DNA of 64,000 nucleotides from Euptelea pleiosperma (Eukaryota > Streptophyta > Magnoliopsida > Ranunculales > Eupteleaceae). Positions 1 through 10,738 of this stretch are shown piece after piece. Positions within the stretch are counted from its first letter, which is position 1. The number at the start of each line of letters is the position of its first letter. The stretch spans positions 6,331,929 to 6,395,928 of the forward strand of contig CM068541.1 of assembly GCA_035048495.1 (NCBI GenBank), read 5' to 3'. The notes beneath the pieces were generated by a model. That model was not told the origin of the DNA. It worked only from the letters and a program-made list of their open reading frames with translations, and made no database searches. The position numbers and the translations under genes are program-made.

Positions 1-2680
1 GTGGATTCGGTAGGGGAATTACACCCTCGACTTCCTGATTATGATGAAACCACCGCACTTTAACCTTCTTCTGCCCCTTCCTATCTTCATACATATCTTC
101 CAAGTATGCGAGATAGTGGATTTCTTCTTTAGCCATGACAAGAACAAAGGAACGAACCTGGACATCAGGAAAAAGAAGCATCCTGAGGAATAGAGTGTCA
201 CTGAAAGAGGAAAAGATGCAGTAAAGAGATGATGCTTACACTTATGGTGGTCCCATTCCTGCAAAATGCTGGGTAATGTTTGAGCTGTTTACCACAGGTC
301 CAGGCATCGCCTGACCACACAATGTCTGAATTGTGGCTTTTCAGCTTCCTCGCAAACCGGCCCTAGAAAGTGTGACAAAATCACAAAAAGCACAAAAGGA
401 AGAAAATATGGAGGGGACGTGAGGCATGAATCAGTAAGAGATACCGTGTGATCTTGTAGATGGGTCCCTGGAGCATTGAGTCCATTTATTGAGAAGTTAG
501 GAGATCCTAAAGCTTGTTTTGGATCATTTGTAGGTGATTCTGTCATTAAAAAAAATTAGGATTGCTGAGTAATCCTCAACTTTAATAGCAAAGGGCATGT
601 ATTAAAAAGGAACAAAAGAAACATTATCAAGCCTTCTGTTTTGTCTATGGGGTTAGTATAAGCCTAAAACAGTCTGAATATTATATATAAATGTTGGTGA
701 CTATCTAAATAAACACTCCATTTTCTGAAATTTTTCGTGTTGGATGCTATGTTTTCCTGAAGTGTCAAACATGCTAACACTCCTTCACAAACAAATCTTT
801 ATTTTAAATATTTTGTTTTCAGCTATTGTTTATATATTGCTTAAACGATTTCAAAATATATCAGCTTAACAAAATAGATTTTTCCAGATTGTATACTTCA
901 AACGAACTAAAGTAATTTAAAAATACATGCATATGGAATAAATTGTACGGAAGCATCGGTGTATAGGGTTTGTGGGGGGTCAGTGTGTACAAAGGATGGA
1001 GATGTCAAAACCAGACAATAGAGGAAAGGCCATTAATGAATCTCATGTCATCATGCAAATGGGTGGCTGTCTTGTTAAGGCTCTGAAAACTGTGGAGGTG
1101 AAGAATGGGAGCATATAGCAGAGTGATTTAGGGTCGAACAATGTAGTTCCAACTGTCACTAACAACACTGTTTCTTTTTGTGTGGAATGCGACACTGTTA
1201 ACTATGGAAGGGTAGAGTACATGGTGTATGTGTGTGTGTGGGTCACTGAGTTGGTATCCAACTTTCACTCTTGAATCTCTAGCACCTTCTGAATCATAAT
1301 CAGACAGGGCTGGGAAATGATCCCATCACCTATAACCAGATCAGTACATGTTGGTACTAACAGGTGTGGGTGAAACATTGATGTCAAACAATACTATCCG
1401 CTACAGCACCGTTTAAATAAAGGATCATACATCTTTCTGAATATATAAATAAATAACCATAAAAAATGATTAACCTCCAACACAAGGAATTCGATGCACT
1501 AACATTATCTTTCACAAATATCATATGCCTGAAAGGCAATTTTTTGTTCTCTTGAATTTTGATGGCTCCATGCATGTAACTCTTCCTAACAATATTTGAA
1601 TGGAAGATCAGACTAGGAAGGTGCACCAGTCTTTGCTAATCGACAAGCTTCACTTCCACTATAATTTTGACGAGAACGGAGCAAAGAGGACATCAATGCA
1701 TTAAGTAAGGTGGTGATATTCAAGGATTAGAAATTTGTAATAAGGAAGATAAAATTGACAACAATGGACGGAACAAAGATGTATGGTTTCCCTGCATGTG
1801 GACTGCAGGGGATAAGACCAGATAGTCCTTAAACCTATGCACAACAAGAATGCATAAAACATCTTCATACAAATACAATAGGATAAAGCATGGAAATTTA
1901 GAATAGGAGATGGCAAAAGTTTGAAGAAAAAAAGGACGGACGGAACTTGCGATCCCAAAGTGTGAGTTTTCTTTGGTAGCTGAAACGTTTAATGTTGTGG
2001 ACCAAAGTGTGAGTTTTCTTTGGTAGCTGAAACTTTTTGCTTTCCATCAAACTAGGTTGAGCATTCCATCGTCATTTAAGGTTTGATTGCAGTGAACTTC
2101 TATGGAGGTCTTTATTGATTATGATAATGGGTTTTAAGCTTATGCCTTCAAAACTTTAGAAGCTAAGAACTTAACGCTTAATTGGAATTCCTCAGCCCTT
2201 TATGCGTTCATTTCTGGTAAATATAGGCTTTCTAAGTTCGACTTCAATATATTTTCAGTCATCCATAACCCTAAACAACAGTCCAAGCAATGTAAAATTT
2301 TATGAAACTCAAACAGATAAACAAGCAGAACCAGAATGAAATAAAAATCGAAATTCTAAAGAAAGCCAGGTGGTACAGTACATACTAGAACAATCTCCAG
2401 GAGGACACTGCTTCGAGAGCAACGAAGTGAGCCAGTCCACCACCTCTCTTTTCGATCTCCATTTGAAGCAAGCACTGATGGACTTCTCAGACCCATATAC
2501 CTTCAAGAACTCCTCAGAAATTACATAAACCATGTGCCTGAGACTTCTCTCAGTGCCCACAACAGCAAGGATGGAATCCCCAGCTGTATCCTTTAAGTAA
2601 TAGTGAACCACTCGGCTACCCCGCTCCTGCGAAACAAACTGCTCTTCCCATTCCAGGAAACCATGAGCATTCACAGACAT
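1..2680 (-). CDS. BAH-domain protein (plant agenet/BAH type), 5' part; continues past the left edge
   Basis: Four coding exons can be joined in one frame: 2680-2386, 539-445, 362-240 and 157-1, all with GT-AG borders (introns begin GTATGT, GTATCT and GTAAGC). The start is ATG 2680-2678, in AAGATGTC; the open frame extends upstream only through a TTG. Exon 1 encodes about 98 residues with the block RGSRVVHYYLKDTAGDSILA and FKWRSKREVVDWLTSLLSKQ. Exon 3 reads WSGDAWTCGKQLKHYPAFCR. Exon 4 opens a BAH domain (VMAKEEIHYLAYLEDMYED, KKVKVRWFHHNQEVEGVIPL). BAH domains bind nucleosomes or modified histones, and plant proteins of this layout often carry agenet modules further on, so a nuclear chromatin-reader role is likely. 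I believe it matches a conserved plant agenet/BAH family, but the diagnostic C-terminal half lies outside the window. Intron 1 is long (1.85 kb). The gene is incomplete here, not broken. Confidence 0.82.
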
Positions 2681-3640
2681 CTTGACGGATAGCACTGAAG
2701 GGATGTCAATCGTCCACCTCAAACCTCACAGAATCCTTAATACATAGCCAAGATGCCCTGATAGAAGTGACAAAGGGTCGAAATCCAACTCACCCAGTTG
2801 CCTAAAAAGCTAGAATCTTGCACCGCAATTCAGAAAAACTCACACAAAAGGGTATTGGGGTTCCCACACAACTTAGCTAAGCCACAAAAAACTAAAGGAA
2901 AGAGAATGAAATAAAAGGTTACCCAGACGGAAAAATCCTTGAGGCACGTAGAATCAGAGGAGAATCTTCATAAACATTTACGAATATTTGAAAGCCCCTA
3001 ACAAAACAGCACTATTTCTCCATGATTCTCTGCTTAAACTGGCAAAAAACCCCAACAGGGTTTTCAGAAAATCTGAAGAAAACCCACAAAAAAAATCGCG
3101 GAAACAGATAACTAATTCTGAAACATAAAACCAAATTCGAAGCACTAGTCAAAATACAGCTGGGTTTCTCAGCTGGAAAACCCTAGAGGCCTAAAAAAGT
3201 GATTTTGACGACGTATGTGAACAGAACTGATGAAAAAACGAAATGGGCATCTGAGTTTGAAGAAAAATAGACGATCCACAACAAAGAAAACCGAGTCTCG
3301 CGGGTTTTAACGGTTAGAGCAGACCTGGTAACAATGGAGCTTCGTTGAGACCCTGGAGAGCAAAGAAAGCAGATGGGTTTCTCTTGTTTTCATCTTTGCA
3401 GGAGGGAGTAGAAGATGGAGGAGGACACAAGAGGAGAAAGCAGAGGCGAATACAGAGATGCCATGAAAGAAAACAGAGTTGCAGAGCTTCGAACTTCACA
3501 TCTGAAATGGGTAAGAGAGAGAGAGAGAAACCAACTCGCCGTCTTTGTTTCTGGTAAGAGAGGTTGAAATCTCAGTTTTGCCACTGGAATTTATTGAAAT
3601 TTCACTTTTGACACTCCAAGCTAAGTTTTCCCGTCACTCT
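2681..3640 (-). promoter_or_regulatory. 5' UTR, probable UTR intron and promoter of the BAH-domain gene
   Basis: Upstream of the BAH start codon the minus strand shows no convincing coding sequence. A candidate donor (CAG/GTCTGC) lies near 3323-3330 and a candidate acceptor near 2722-2730, suggesting a 5' UTR intron of about 0.6 kb. The presumed leader exon (about 3330-3560) is CT-rich on the minus strand, with a GA run at 3514-3527 that could act as a GAGA-type promoter element. This is inferred from composition and splice-like motifs only. Confidence 0.4.
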
Positions 3641-4059
3641 TTTTAACCATTGGGTGAATGCCCCGTGGATTGGGCAGTACCGTAGAAGCTCAAGAGCCTC
3701 AAAATAACTCAGGCAAACCTTTCCGCAATCGAATCTTTCTCTTGATTCATTCATCCCTTTTACTCAGCTATCCATCCAGTCACTAAGCTTCTAAGGAGCC
3801 TCCCTCCTAAGCTTCAAACAACTAATCAGTCCTCCAAAGTCCAAACATCCATCTTCTACTTGAGGTTTGGATTTGCCTTTTCTCTCTGCTGCCCTGGTGG
3901 GGCGCGGGCGCACTGGAGTTTTTACGCAAAGATTTCGGGGTGTGTCTCAGTGTGTGCGCTGTTCGCTTCTAAACAGTATTCTTGACAACCTCAAGTTCGG
4001 TGGACAACCATTTTTGACAACCTTTTTTGACAACCATTTCCATTTGGCGTACCCACATA
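3641..4059. other. intergenic, no gene seen
   Basis: Only short out-of-context open frames occur here. There is no recognisable domain, splice structure or repeat with clear ends. It probably contains distal promoter sequence of the BAH gene. Confidence 0.4.
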
Positions 4060-4275
4060 GAAGATGAATCAATGGCTAATTTTTGTTGAGGATGATCTCT
4101 AAAATTCAAATCATTCTGATATTGGTAGACTGGTTTAGAAGTTGGAGAATTATGGACCGTCGATTTTTACCCTGTAAATTGAAAACCACATTTGATGGGG
4201 TTAAAAATTTCAGAATGGGCTTATTCATTCTCTATTTGGGTCGCCAAAATGGTTGTCCCATGAACCCGACCCTAT
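4060..4275. repeat. dispersed repeat with GAGGATGATCTC motif (copy 1)
   Basis: Shares long stretches with 46845-47115 (same strand) and 30060-30300 (opposite strand): GAGGATGATCTC, a block near ATTCAAATCATTCTGATATT, TATGGACCGTC, AAAACCACATTTGATGGG and CCCGACCC in the same order. This is a dispersed, probably MITE-like family. Ends and target duplications were not resolved. Confidence 0.6.
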
Positions 4276-4360
4276 TGGAAATTGCTTTTTTATTTTTTTT
4301 ATCTTTTTCGAAGATTTTTGAAATCTGATGGAATGCCCCCTTGGGGGTGCAAATCTTGTA

Positions 4361-4716
4361 CAGGGTTTTAAAACTCGACTCGATCATATTTTGAGTAGAC
4401 TCAGCCTAGTAACTTGATCTGTAATGGCTTGTTGAGTCGCCTCAAAAACTCAGCCAAGTCAGTAAGGTCAAGTAGACTCGTGAGTGAAAAATCACAAATT
4501 TTCCAAATAAATGCGAGGTATTATGGTTAAAATTGCATCTTATATATAATTTTTTTTTTTCATTTTGGATCTTTAAATGAGAGATATTATGGTCTAAATA
4601 TTTCTATAAATTTTTAGTAACTTTTATTTATTTTGTGATTTTTATTTTTAATAATAATTGACTTGCCCGAGTCAATTCATGAGTCGTTGACTCTACTTGA
4701 TGGACTTTAAACATTG
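4361..4716. repeat. keyword foldback element, ACTCG word
   Basis: Begins CAGGGTTTTAAAACTCGACT and ends GGACTTTAAACATTG, matching in plan the CAAGGTTTAAA...TTTAAACATG elements elsewhere in the window. The ends are rich in ACTCG/CGAGT words (ACTCGACTCG, GAGTAGACTCAG, TTGAGTCGCCTC; GAGTCAATTCATGAGTCG), while the middle is AT-rich. No convincing 8-bp target duplication was found. Confidence 0.55.
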
Positions 4717-4959
4717 GTATAATTATAAATGCCTATCTATCCCAATGTAAATATAAATTATTTTACTAATTAAAGAGAGAAACTCGTTCTTGCGTTGTAA
4801 ATGGATGAAATCTCGAAAATATTCCTATTTGTCGAAAATACTTTTAGACAGGGCTTTTGTCTTTTAGTACTTACGTCGCCTACAAGTTCAAAAACAAAAA
4901 TAGAAAACATCCCCTCACATAAGCAAGTCTATTTAAAAAAGTAGGTTTATGACGGGACT

Positions 4960-5250
4960 AAGTGCGAGCCACGTCGCATACTTTTAGAGGACATTGATCT
5001 TATGAATGTTTGTTTCATTCATAGGTAGACACACATACAAAAAATCAGTTTGATCAGGGATTTCTAACCTTTGGGTCTGAGTACCTCAAATAATGCTCGA
5101 AATCCATAGTTAAAATACGATTCAAATCCAATGGATAAAAATTATTAATCAGGCTGAACTGGTAGGTAGATCCAACTAGGGATGGTCCAAAGATCCATAG
5201 GGTTAGTGGTCTCTAAGAATATATCACGTGGCTCATATTGCGTTCCCTTG
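4960..5250. repeat. GGTCAGTGGGCCC-type foldback repeat (copy 1)
   Basis: The left half carries GAGCCACGT, GGACATTGATC, ATGAATGTTTG, AAAAATCAG and TGATCAGGGATTTCTAA. The right half carries the complementary set (ATTATTAATCAGGCTGA, TCCAACTAGGGATGG, CACGTGGCTCATATTG). The whole is an imperfect hairpin. Related copies lie near 5395, 7130, 11485, 13490, 30290, 30720, 32065, 32340, 35937, 39400, 39830, 40595, 43140, 44940, 49700, 50440, 52505, 55545 and 61790. Confidence 0.6.
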
Positions 5251-5394
5251 TTGAGGAGGGACAACATCATCAAAGTTCTACTCTCTTGCAACTTTTCCCT
5301 AGAGGCACAAAAGCTCATTGATGAGCTCTCTCCGTAAACTTTAATACTACCCTTACATTACCTATTAATTACTTCTCATGCCATTTAACAATTT

Positions 5395-5595
5395 TAAAAC
5401 TTTGGGACTTTGTACTCAAAATAATGCTCAAAATCTATTATTAACAATCAACCCATGAAAACAACTCTAATCGAATCCTTAGAAATCACTAATCAAGTTG
5501 AGATTTTTGCATGTAGGTCTACATAGGGATGGGCCAAACATCCATATGGTCAGTGAACTAAAAGAGTGCCACATTTGAGGTGCTCGACATTGCAC
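5395..5595. repeat. partial GGTCAGTGGGCCC-type repeat (copy 2)
   Basis: Contains ACTCAAAATAATGCTCAAA, AGAAATCACTAATCAAG, ACATAGGGATGGGCC and ATCCATATGGTCAGTG in the family order. Only the right half of the hairpin is present. Confidence 0.5.
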
Positions 5596-6480
5596 ATGAC
5601 GTCCCAAAGGAAAATATGAGTTTAAGAAGTAAATTTTATTTATTTTTAATAATTTTCAAAAGTTGTGGGGCTGCCCCCCTCACTCCCTTCCTGGTTCCAC
5701 CACTGGGGTGGCTCGAAGGTAAGGGTGTTCAAGTGCATGATTATAGGTGCTTTTCTCGAAGAAGCGGCAAAATAAGAAAAAATTCAGCCTGAAGGACAGT
5801 TTTGAAAGATTAGTCTAGAGGGGTGAATCTGAAAATTGTGGCAACTCAAGGCACAAATAGAAAGGAAAAGATGAAGTTGAAAAAGTCAGATTTGCCCGTC
5901 AAATTTGATAAAGTAGAAAAAAACTGCACACTCAGGCAAGTGCCTTGATTGTATAGAAGAGGGAACCACTCGAAAAGAAAACTAGACATAAGAGCTGGTA
6001 GAAATTAATGAAATTTCACTAATGGAAATTTTAAAAAAAAAATACAAAATTAAACCAATTTTTAAAATGTCGTAAGCCCAGGGGCATTTTGGGTATTCAG
6101 GGCTAGGCGGGGTTGAGCCATTTCAAATGCCGCACTGGATTATTTAAAAAAAAAATTAAAAAATAAGTATATTTTTTTTAAATTGATTTAATTTTGTATT
6201 TTTTTTTTTAAATTCTGTTTCACTATTAATAATGTTGGGTATAAAAGGAAGAAATTAGAAAATTGAGTGTTAAAAGTGAAATTTTGTTAAAATTCTTTAC
6301 GTATTATTGAGTGCAAAATCGAATTACCATGATGTCATGAGACTAAAACCTAACACATCTAGAGAAATATTAAAAAACATTTGTATGATTGGCTGGAACC
6401 CATATCTTTTGACTCGGATAACACTTGATGTCATATTTGAATGTTCACCTTCTAAGACATCAAAGTTCCAAGTGGTGCAT
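5596..6480. repeat. AT-rich intergenic DNA with a small foldback (about 6008-6232)
   Basis: There is no gene. Around 6008-6060 the strand reads CACTAATGGAAATTTT, an A run and ACAAAATTAAACCAATTT. Around 6180-6232 it reads nearly the reverse complement (AAATTGATTTAATTTTGT, a T run, AATTCTGTTTCACTATTAAT). The enclosed 100 bp centres on GGCTAGGCGGGG. This is an inverted-repeat element of about 225 bp. Confidence 0.5.
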
Positions 6481-6870
6481 GTGGGTGAGTTAGGGCCATT
6501 TTCCAACAGAGATCTAAAACAGAGCACCAAAAAACTATTTTATAATATTAAAAACGCTTTTAGAGCACCTCTATTCTAACTCCAATTCCAACCACCCGTC
6601 TCTATTTCTCTCTCTAAAATCCTATTTCTGCATTCTCTTCCAAAAACTAACCTACTTTTAGGCATTATTGTTGTGAACAGTGCTGGATATTGTTTTAGAA
6701 ACCCATCCGTAGGTCTCCAAATTTGGAGTGTCAAATTAAGGGCATTAAAATGATGATCCATTTTAGAGCACGGTTGGAGCACCACACGGTCTCTACCTTG
6801 GTGTTTTAGAGCATTGTTGGAGATGCTTTTAGAAGAGGCTCAATATTTTGAAGTTTCAACTCAAAAGTAG
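6481..6870. repeat. MITE-like fragment with GAGCATTGTTGGAGATGCT end
   Basis: Carries words of a common plant MITE type: AGAGCACCTCTATTC at the left, GCACGGTTGGAGCACC and AGAGCATTGTTGGAGATGCT at the right. No coding potential. Confidence 0.4.
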
Positions 6871-7129
6871 TTTTAGAAGATTAATATTTTGGGATGAACG
6901 AATCTGTAAATTGAAGCAACTCAAAAAAAAAAGCCATTTAGATAAGAAAAATTCTCGAAGTTAGAAAAGTCGAAGCTACCCACATGGAATAGATCATGCT
7001 TTGAAAAACAGCAGTTATAACAAAAATAACGGCCTTTGTAACCTTAGTGCCCCCGACTTACACCGTTGTTTTGGGGAGTTTTTTATTTATTTTTTACTAT
7101 TAGAGAGTTTCTATGTTTGAAAATTGATG

Positions 7130-7460
7130 GATGTGTTAGATGTTTGCAAATGCCACGTGGTATAGTCTTTCAGGTCCATTGATCCATGGATGTTTGCCCC
7201 ATCCTTAGTGGATGTACACACCAAAAATTATCCTGATTGGTGATTTCTAGTAGTTGGAATTGAGCATTTTTCATAGGGTTATTTTGGCCATCGAGATTTT
7301 TTGGGGTACTTGAATCTAATGGCTAAAAACGACCAATCAATACGATTTTTGGTGTGTATGTCCATTAAGGGGTGGGCAAAAACATCCATCGGGTCTGTGG
7401 GCCTGTATGAGTGTTTCCATATAAAAAAAGGGCCAAGTGGCAAATGGGTAGGTTTTCAAT
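7130..7460. repeat. GGTCAGTGGGCCC-type foldback repeat (copy 3)
   Basis: The left arm has GCCACGTGG, GATGTTTGCCCCATCC, ACACCAAAAATTATCCTGAT and GGTGATTTCTAG. The right arm has AATCTAATGGCTAAAAACGA, TTTTTGGTGTGTATGTCCAT, GGGTGGGCAAAAACATCCAT and TCTGTGGGCC. The arms are imperfectly complementary around an AT-rich centre. Confidence 0.6.
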
Positions 7461-7734
7461 CAATAAAAATCACATATTTTGTGTTGTGGTGATAGACCAA
7501 CCTCTTTTTCTTTTTTTTTTGGTTTAATCTTTCGGGTGTCCCACTTTTTAAAGGGTGCATGACATTCATATTTCTTGTGGAAAGTGGGTGTGGTAGCCCC
7601 TCCATAAGCAATAATAGATGCTACGGAGTTGAAATCACCTCATCCCAGGTATAGCCTGCTGATCTTGCACTGGAGGGATCATGACATCCGGTCCAGCCTC
7701 TACTATACGTGTTGCTTATAAAAAAAACAAGTGT

Positions 7735-7919
7735 CGTGCTAACCGGTCAAAACTATGTGCAGTTGAGGCAATTGACCATTAGATTCAAGAGATCCATGGT
7801 TCAAGAGGTAACAATTATTTTACTCTTTACAGTTGTTGCCTCGTGGATTATGGATCTCTTGAATCTTATGGTCAATGGCTTCAACTGCACATATTTTGTC
7901 CGGTTATCCCTGAGGTAGC
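7735..7919. repeat. inverted repeat, about 80-nt arms with a short loop
   Basis: The left arm 7737-7816 (AACCGGTCAAAACTATGTGC, GATTCAAGAGATCCAT, GAGGTAACAA) pairs with the right arm 7831-7919 (TTGTTGCCTC, ATGGATCTCTTGAATC, GCACATATTTTGTCCGGTTA). The loop is roughly 15 nt. A transcript from either strand would fold into a long hairpin, so this could be a small-RNA source or a MITE remnant. Confidence 0.65.
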
Positions 7920-8000
7920 ATTTTCCTTAAAAACTGTTAACTTCTAAAAATGGGTTTAAGACTTTGGAGTTTGGACCCATCATTGGTTCATAGTTTCAAC

Positions 8001-8359
8001 CATGGTTTTAAAAACCACCGTTTAAACGGTAACGCCCCAAGCCTGTTTCCGTTTAAACATGTTTTATCGGTTTTGAAAAAAACAGTCGTTAAAATCATTT
8101 AAACAGCCGTTTAATTCTGAAAAATTTTGTGAAAAAAATGGCCGTTAAATCTGTTTAATTCTGTTTGTTTTTTTTTTTTCAAAATTTGAATTTCAGCGCC
8201 ATTTTTTCCGTTAAAATCCGTTTAATTTCGTTAAATTATATTTTTTCCCATATTTTTTTTCTATATTTGCCATTGGCCGTTCCAATCCGTTTTAACGGCC
8301 ATTTAAACGGTAACATCCCCAGTCCGTTTAACCGTTAAAATGGCCTCCTTTAAACCTTG
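8001..8359. mobile_element. keyword foldback element, TTTAAACGG word
   Basis: Ends are CATGGTTTTAAAAACC and CCTCCTTTAAACCTTG. Near-identical 8-bp flanks GTTTCAAC (7993-8000) and ATTTCAAC (8360-8367) suggest a target duplication of the length typical of hAT elements. The body repeats CCGTTTAAACGG, CGTTTAA and CGTTAAA in both orientations around a T-rich middle containing TTTGAATTTCAGCGCCATTT. It has no coding capacity, so it would be non-autonomous. Confidence 0.75.
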
Positions 8360-8484
8360 ATTTCAACTTTCAACAACCTGTATTCGAGCGTGATGTGGCG
8401 TTAAAACATGCATCTAGGGTTTGGATGACACCAAGTGTAGAATTGGGTGGGCTGATTTTATCTAGTGTTTAAAAAAAGACCGTT

Positions 8485-8660
8485 ATCCCATTAGAGCACC
8501 CTGGCTTGTCCCTCAGCACGATAGTCACTCCTTCCACACGTATTGGAGTGTATTGGGAGATTTTAATGTGAACTGAGCCACTTATTACCTTACTCTTTCT
8601 AGGGGTGGCCGAAAGGAGAGTTGAACTCAGAACCTCCTACGTTTTGGAGTGGAGTCTTTT
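8485..8660 (-). mobile_element. SINE-like repeat, antisense copy
   Basis: On the minus strand it contains GGTTCTGAGTTCAACTCTCC, a Pol III B-box-like motif (GTTCAACTC fits GWTCRANNC), followed by AGTGGCTCAGT and ACGTGTGGA...GTGACTA. The same order occurs on the plus strand at 52985-53175. Two dispersed copies with an internal B box suggest a tRNA-derived SINE. Ends were not resolved. Confidence 0.5.
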
Positions 8661-8874
8661 TTGTGACTTTGTCCCCCCTTGAACAATTTTTTTTACGATT
8701 TTGCCCCCCTTAACAAAATCCAGGCTCTGCCACTGACTGTTGCAATGGGTAAAATAACGGTCAAAATTTATTTGTCTATTTTTTCGAATTTATTATTGTT
8801 CAAAATTTATACAAACTTACTTTTGATTTATTTATATGGATTTTATATGATAATCTATAACTAAACAGGGAAAT

Positions 8875-9035
8875 TGTCTCCCCACTTGTCCGCTCTCTTA
8901 TCTGTTTCGACAAAGAAGGGTTGAGATCTTATCCCCCAAATGGACAGTGGATCTCAACCACTCACACCCGATTTTGACAAATACTTTATTTTGGGAGTGC
9001 CGTGGGCCCGGGCCACCCACTAGTTATAAACATGG
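8875..9035. repeat. dispersed repeat with GATAAGAT/TTGACAAA motifs (copy 1)
   Basis: Contains TGAGATCTTATCCCCC, GTGGATCTCAACCACTCACA and CCCGATTTTGACAAATAC. The same words occur, often in reverse complement, near 35290-35445, 42395-42550 and in the broken copy at 44400-44765. Likely another MITE family. The rest of 8360-9117 shows no gene. Confidence 0.5.
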
Positions 9036-9117
9036 GAAGCATCTTTATTCGTTATTCTCCTTTTTAAATTTAATTTTTTTGTTAACTAAGGCACCTACAA
9101 TTTAAGTTGCTTTATTT

Positions 9118-9483
9118 CAAGGTCTAAAGGAGGCCATTTTAACGGTTAAATGGACTGGGGGGCGTTACCGTTTAAACGGCCGTTAAAACGAAATGAAACG
9201 GCCAGGGGTAAGAATGGAAAAAAAATAGAATTTAACGGATTTTAACAGAAAAAATGGCACTGAAATTCAAATTTTGAAAATTGAAAATTAAAAAAAAAAA
9301 AGGGAATTTAACAGAAATTAAACGGATTTAACGGCCGTTTTTTTAACAAAATTTTCAGAATTAAATGGCCGTTAAAACAAAAAAAAAAGCCGTTTTATTA
9401 AAAAACGATAAAACGTATTTAAACGGTTTTTAACGGAAACGGGCTTGGGTGTTACAGTTTAAACGGCCGTTTTTAAAACCATG
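9118..9483. mobile_element. keyword foldback element, TTTAAACGG word, inverted relative to 8001-8359
   Basis: Starts CAAGGTCTAAAGGAGGCC and ends CGTTTTTAAAACCATG. Perfect 8-bp direct repeats CTTTATTT flank it (9110-9117 and 9484-9491), a hAT-length target duplication. The order of internal landmarks is the reverse of 8001-8359, so the two copies form a large inverted pair about 760 bp apart. Non-coding. Confidence 0.8.
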
Positions 9484-9639
9484 CTTTATTTGACCACCAC
9501 AGCATCTGACTTAGAAATATTTAAGTTTTTTGAAGATTAGGATTCAAGCAACTGCCTACCTTTACCAATTCAGACTTGATAACTTGTAAATTCATCCAAA
9601 ACCATAAAACTTTTGACTTGATGGATTTTTGAGAATAGA

Positions 9640-9900
9640 GATTTTCCAGCCTCCTAGGTGGGCAACGGTCAATGGGAGGGAAATAATTCGCTGGTCCCGG
9701 GTTCCTTCAAACTTTGAAGAAACCCTTGCCAAAATGTCAGACACGTACTTTCAAGGCCTAAACCCAACCCACGTTAACCCCTTGGTTAGTTCGTGGTTAA
9801 CAAAGGGTACGTGTCAAACCTTTTTTTGGGGGGGGGAGGGGGTGACCTTCAAAGTTTGAAGGACCCCAGGACCAGCGAATTTTTTCTCGTCAAGGGGATG
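9640..9900. repeat. foldback around TTCAAACTTTGAAG
   Basis: The left end reads CTGGTCCCGGGTTCCTTCAAACTTTGAAG (in part) and the right end reads the complement (CTTCAAAGTTTGAAGGACCC, AGGACCAGCG). A run of nine G then AGGGGG lies at about 9829-9842. Related ends (GACTTCAAACTTTGAAGTC, GGGAC) occur at 55490-55830 and 62050-62100. Confidence 0.5.
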
Positions 9901-10600
9901 GGTTGGGTCCCTCTTTATGTGAGCCACGTGTATGGTTATTGGAGGTCTTTCGAGAGGGTCATCAAACCAATTTTGTGATTTAAGTAATACGATATGGAGT
10001 CCAACATACTCCGTTATTAATGGATTGTTGGTCCTCACACCAGCTGGTGATGGAAACTTTTACATTTTTTTTATCACATTTTTATATTTCCGAGTGAGGA
10101 CGTATCAGATGAAATTAGGTCCATCATCCTCAATGAACACTATCCCCATACTGCAGATATTGGCCCATCGAATCATCAATCCAAACCGCTTAATTGGTGA
10201 GCTACCCACTTGGAGGGCTCAAGAGGCTGCTAACAGATGGAAGGTTCAAGGTTCCTAGTGGATGAATCGGAGGGTCCATATCTCTGGTAAAGGAGTGGAG
10301 TTCATCAAAGATGCTGGACCTGAACAAGAGGTAGGTTAATTGGGGATGACGCAGATGGACAATTGGGGATGACGCAAAGGTGAAAAGTGAAAATAGGGAG
10401 GATCCAAAAAATCGTTCTCCGAACAAAACTCTGCCAAGCCCGGAATCAGGTGCAATCCAACAGCCATTTAAGGCATTTCCAAGATGTAATTTCTCAGGAA
10501 ATTTTTTCGTCCAATCAAACAAGCCCTTAGGAAGATCAAAGAAGGATGTCATTTCAGTTATTTTCTTAGATAAATAGGGGTATATTGAGAAACTGATGAT
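9901..10600. other. intergenic, repeat-derived; no gene
   Basis: Holds a stretch near 10450-10520 (CCAACAGCCATTTAAGGCAT, AGATGTAATTTCTC) that recurs at 13180-13240. The long minus-strand frame 10801-10202 overlaps the promoter and start of the downstream gene antisense and has no recognisable domain. Confidence 0.4.
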
Positions 10601-10738
10601 AACAGTTCTTACAAGATAAGGTGTGAGCCAAGACAAACCACAACCACCAACCATTAAGACATCACACATACTTTGGATAGAAGGTGAAGAAATAAAGAGA
10701 GAACACAGTGAACTGAAAAAAAAGAAAAAAATTAAGAA

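Noticed and set aside
2678..2722. Extension of the BAH protein upstream of ATG 2680
   Set aside because: The longer frame would begin with TTG; the ATG at 2680-2678 has a good context and begins the conserved block.
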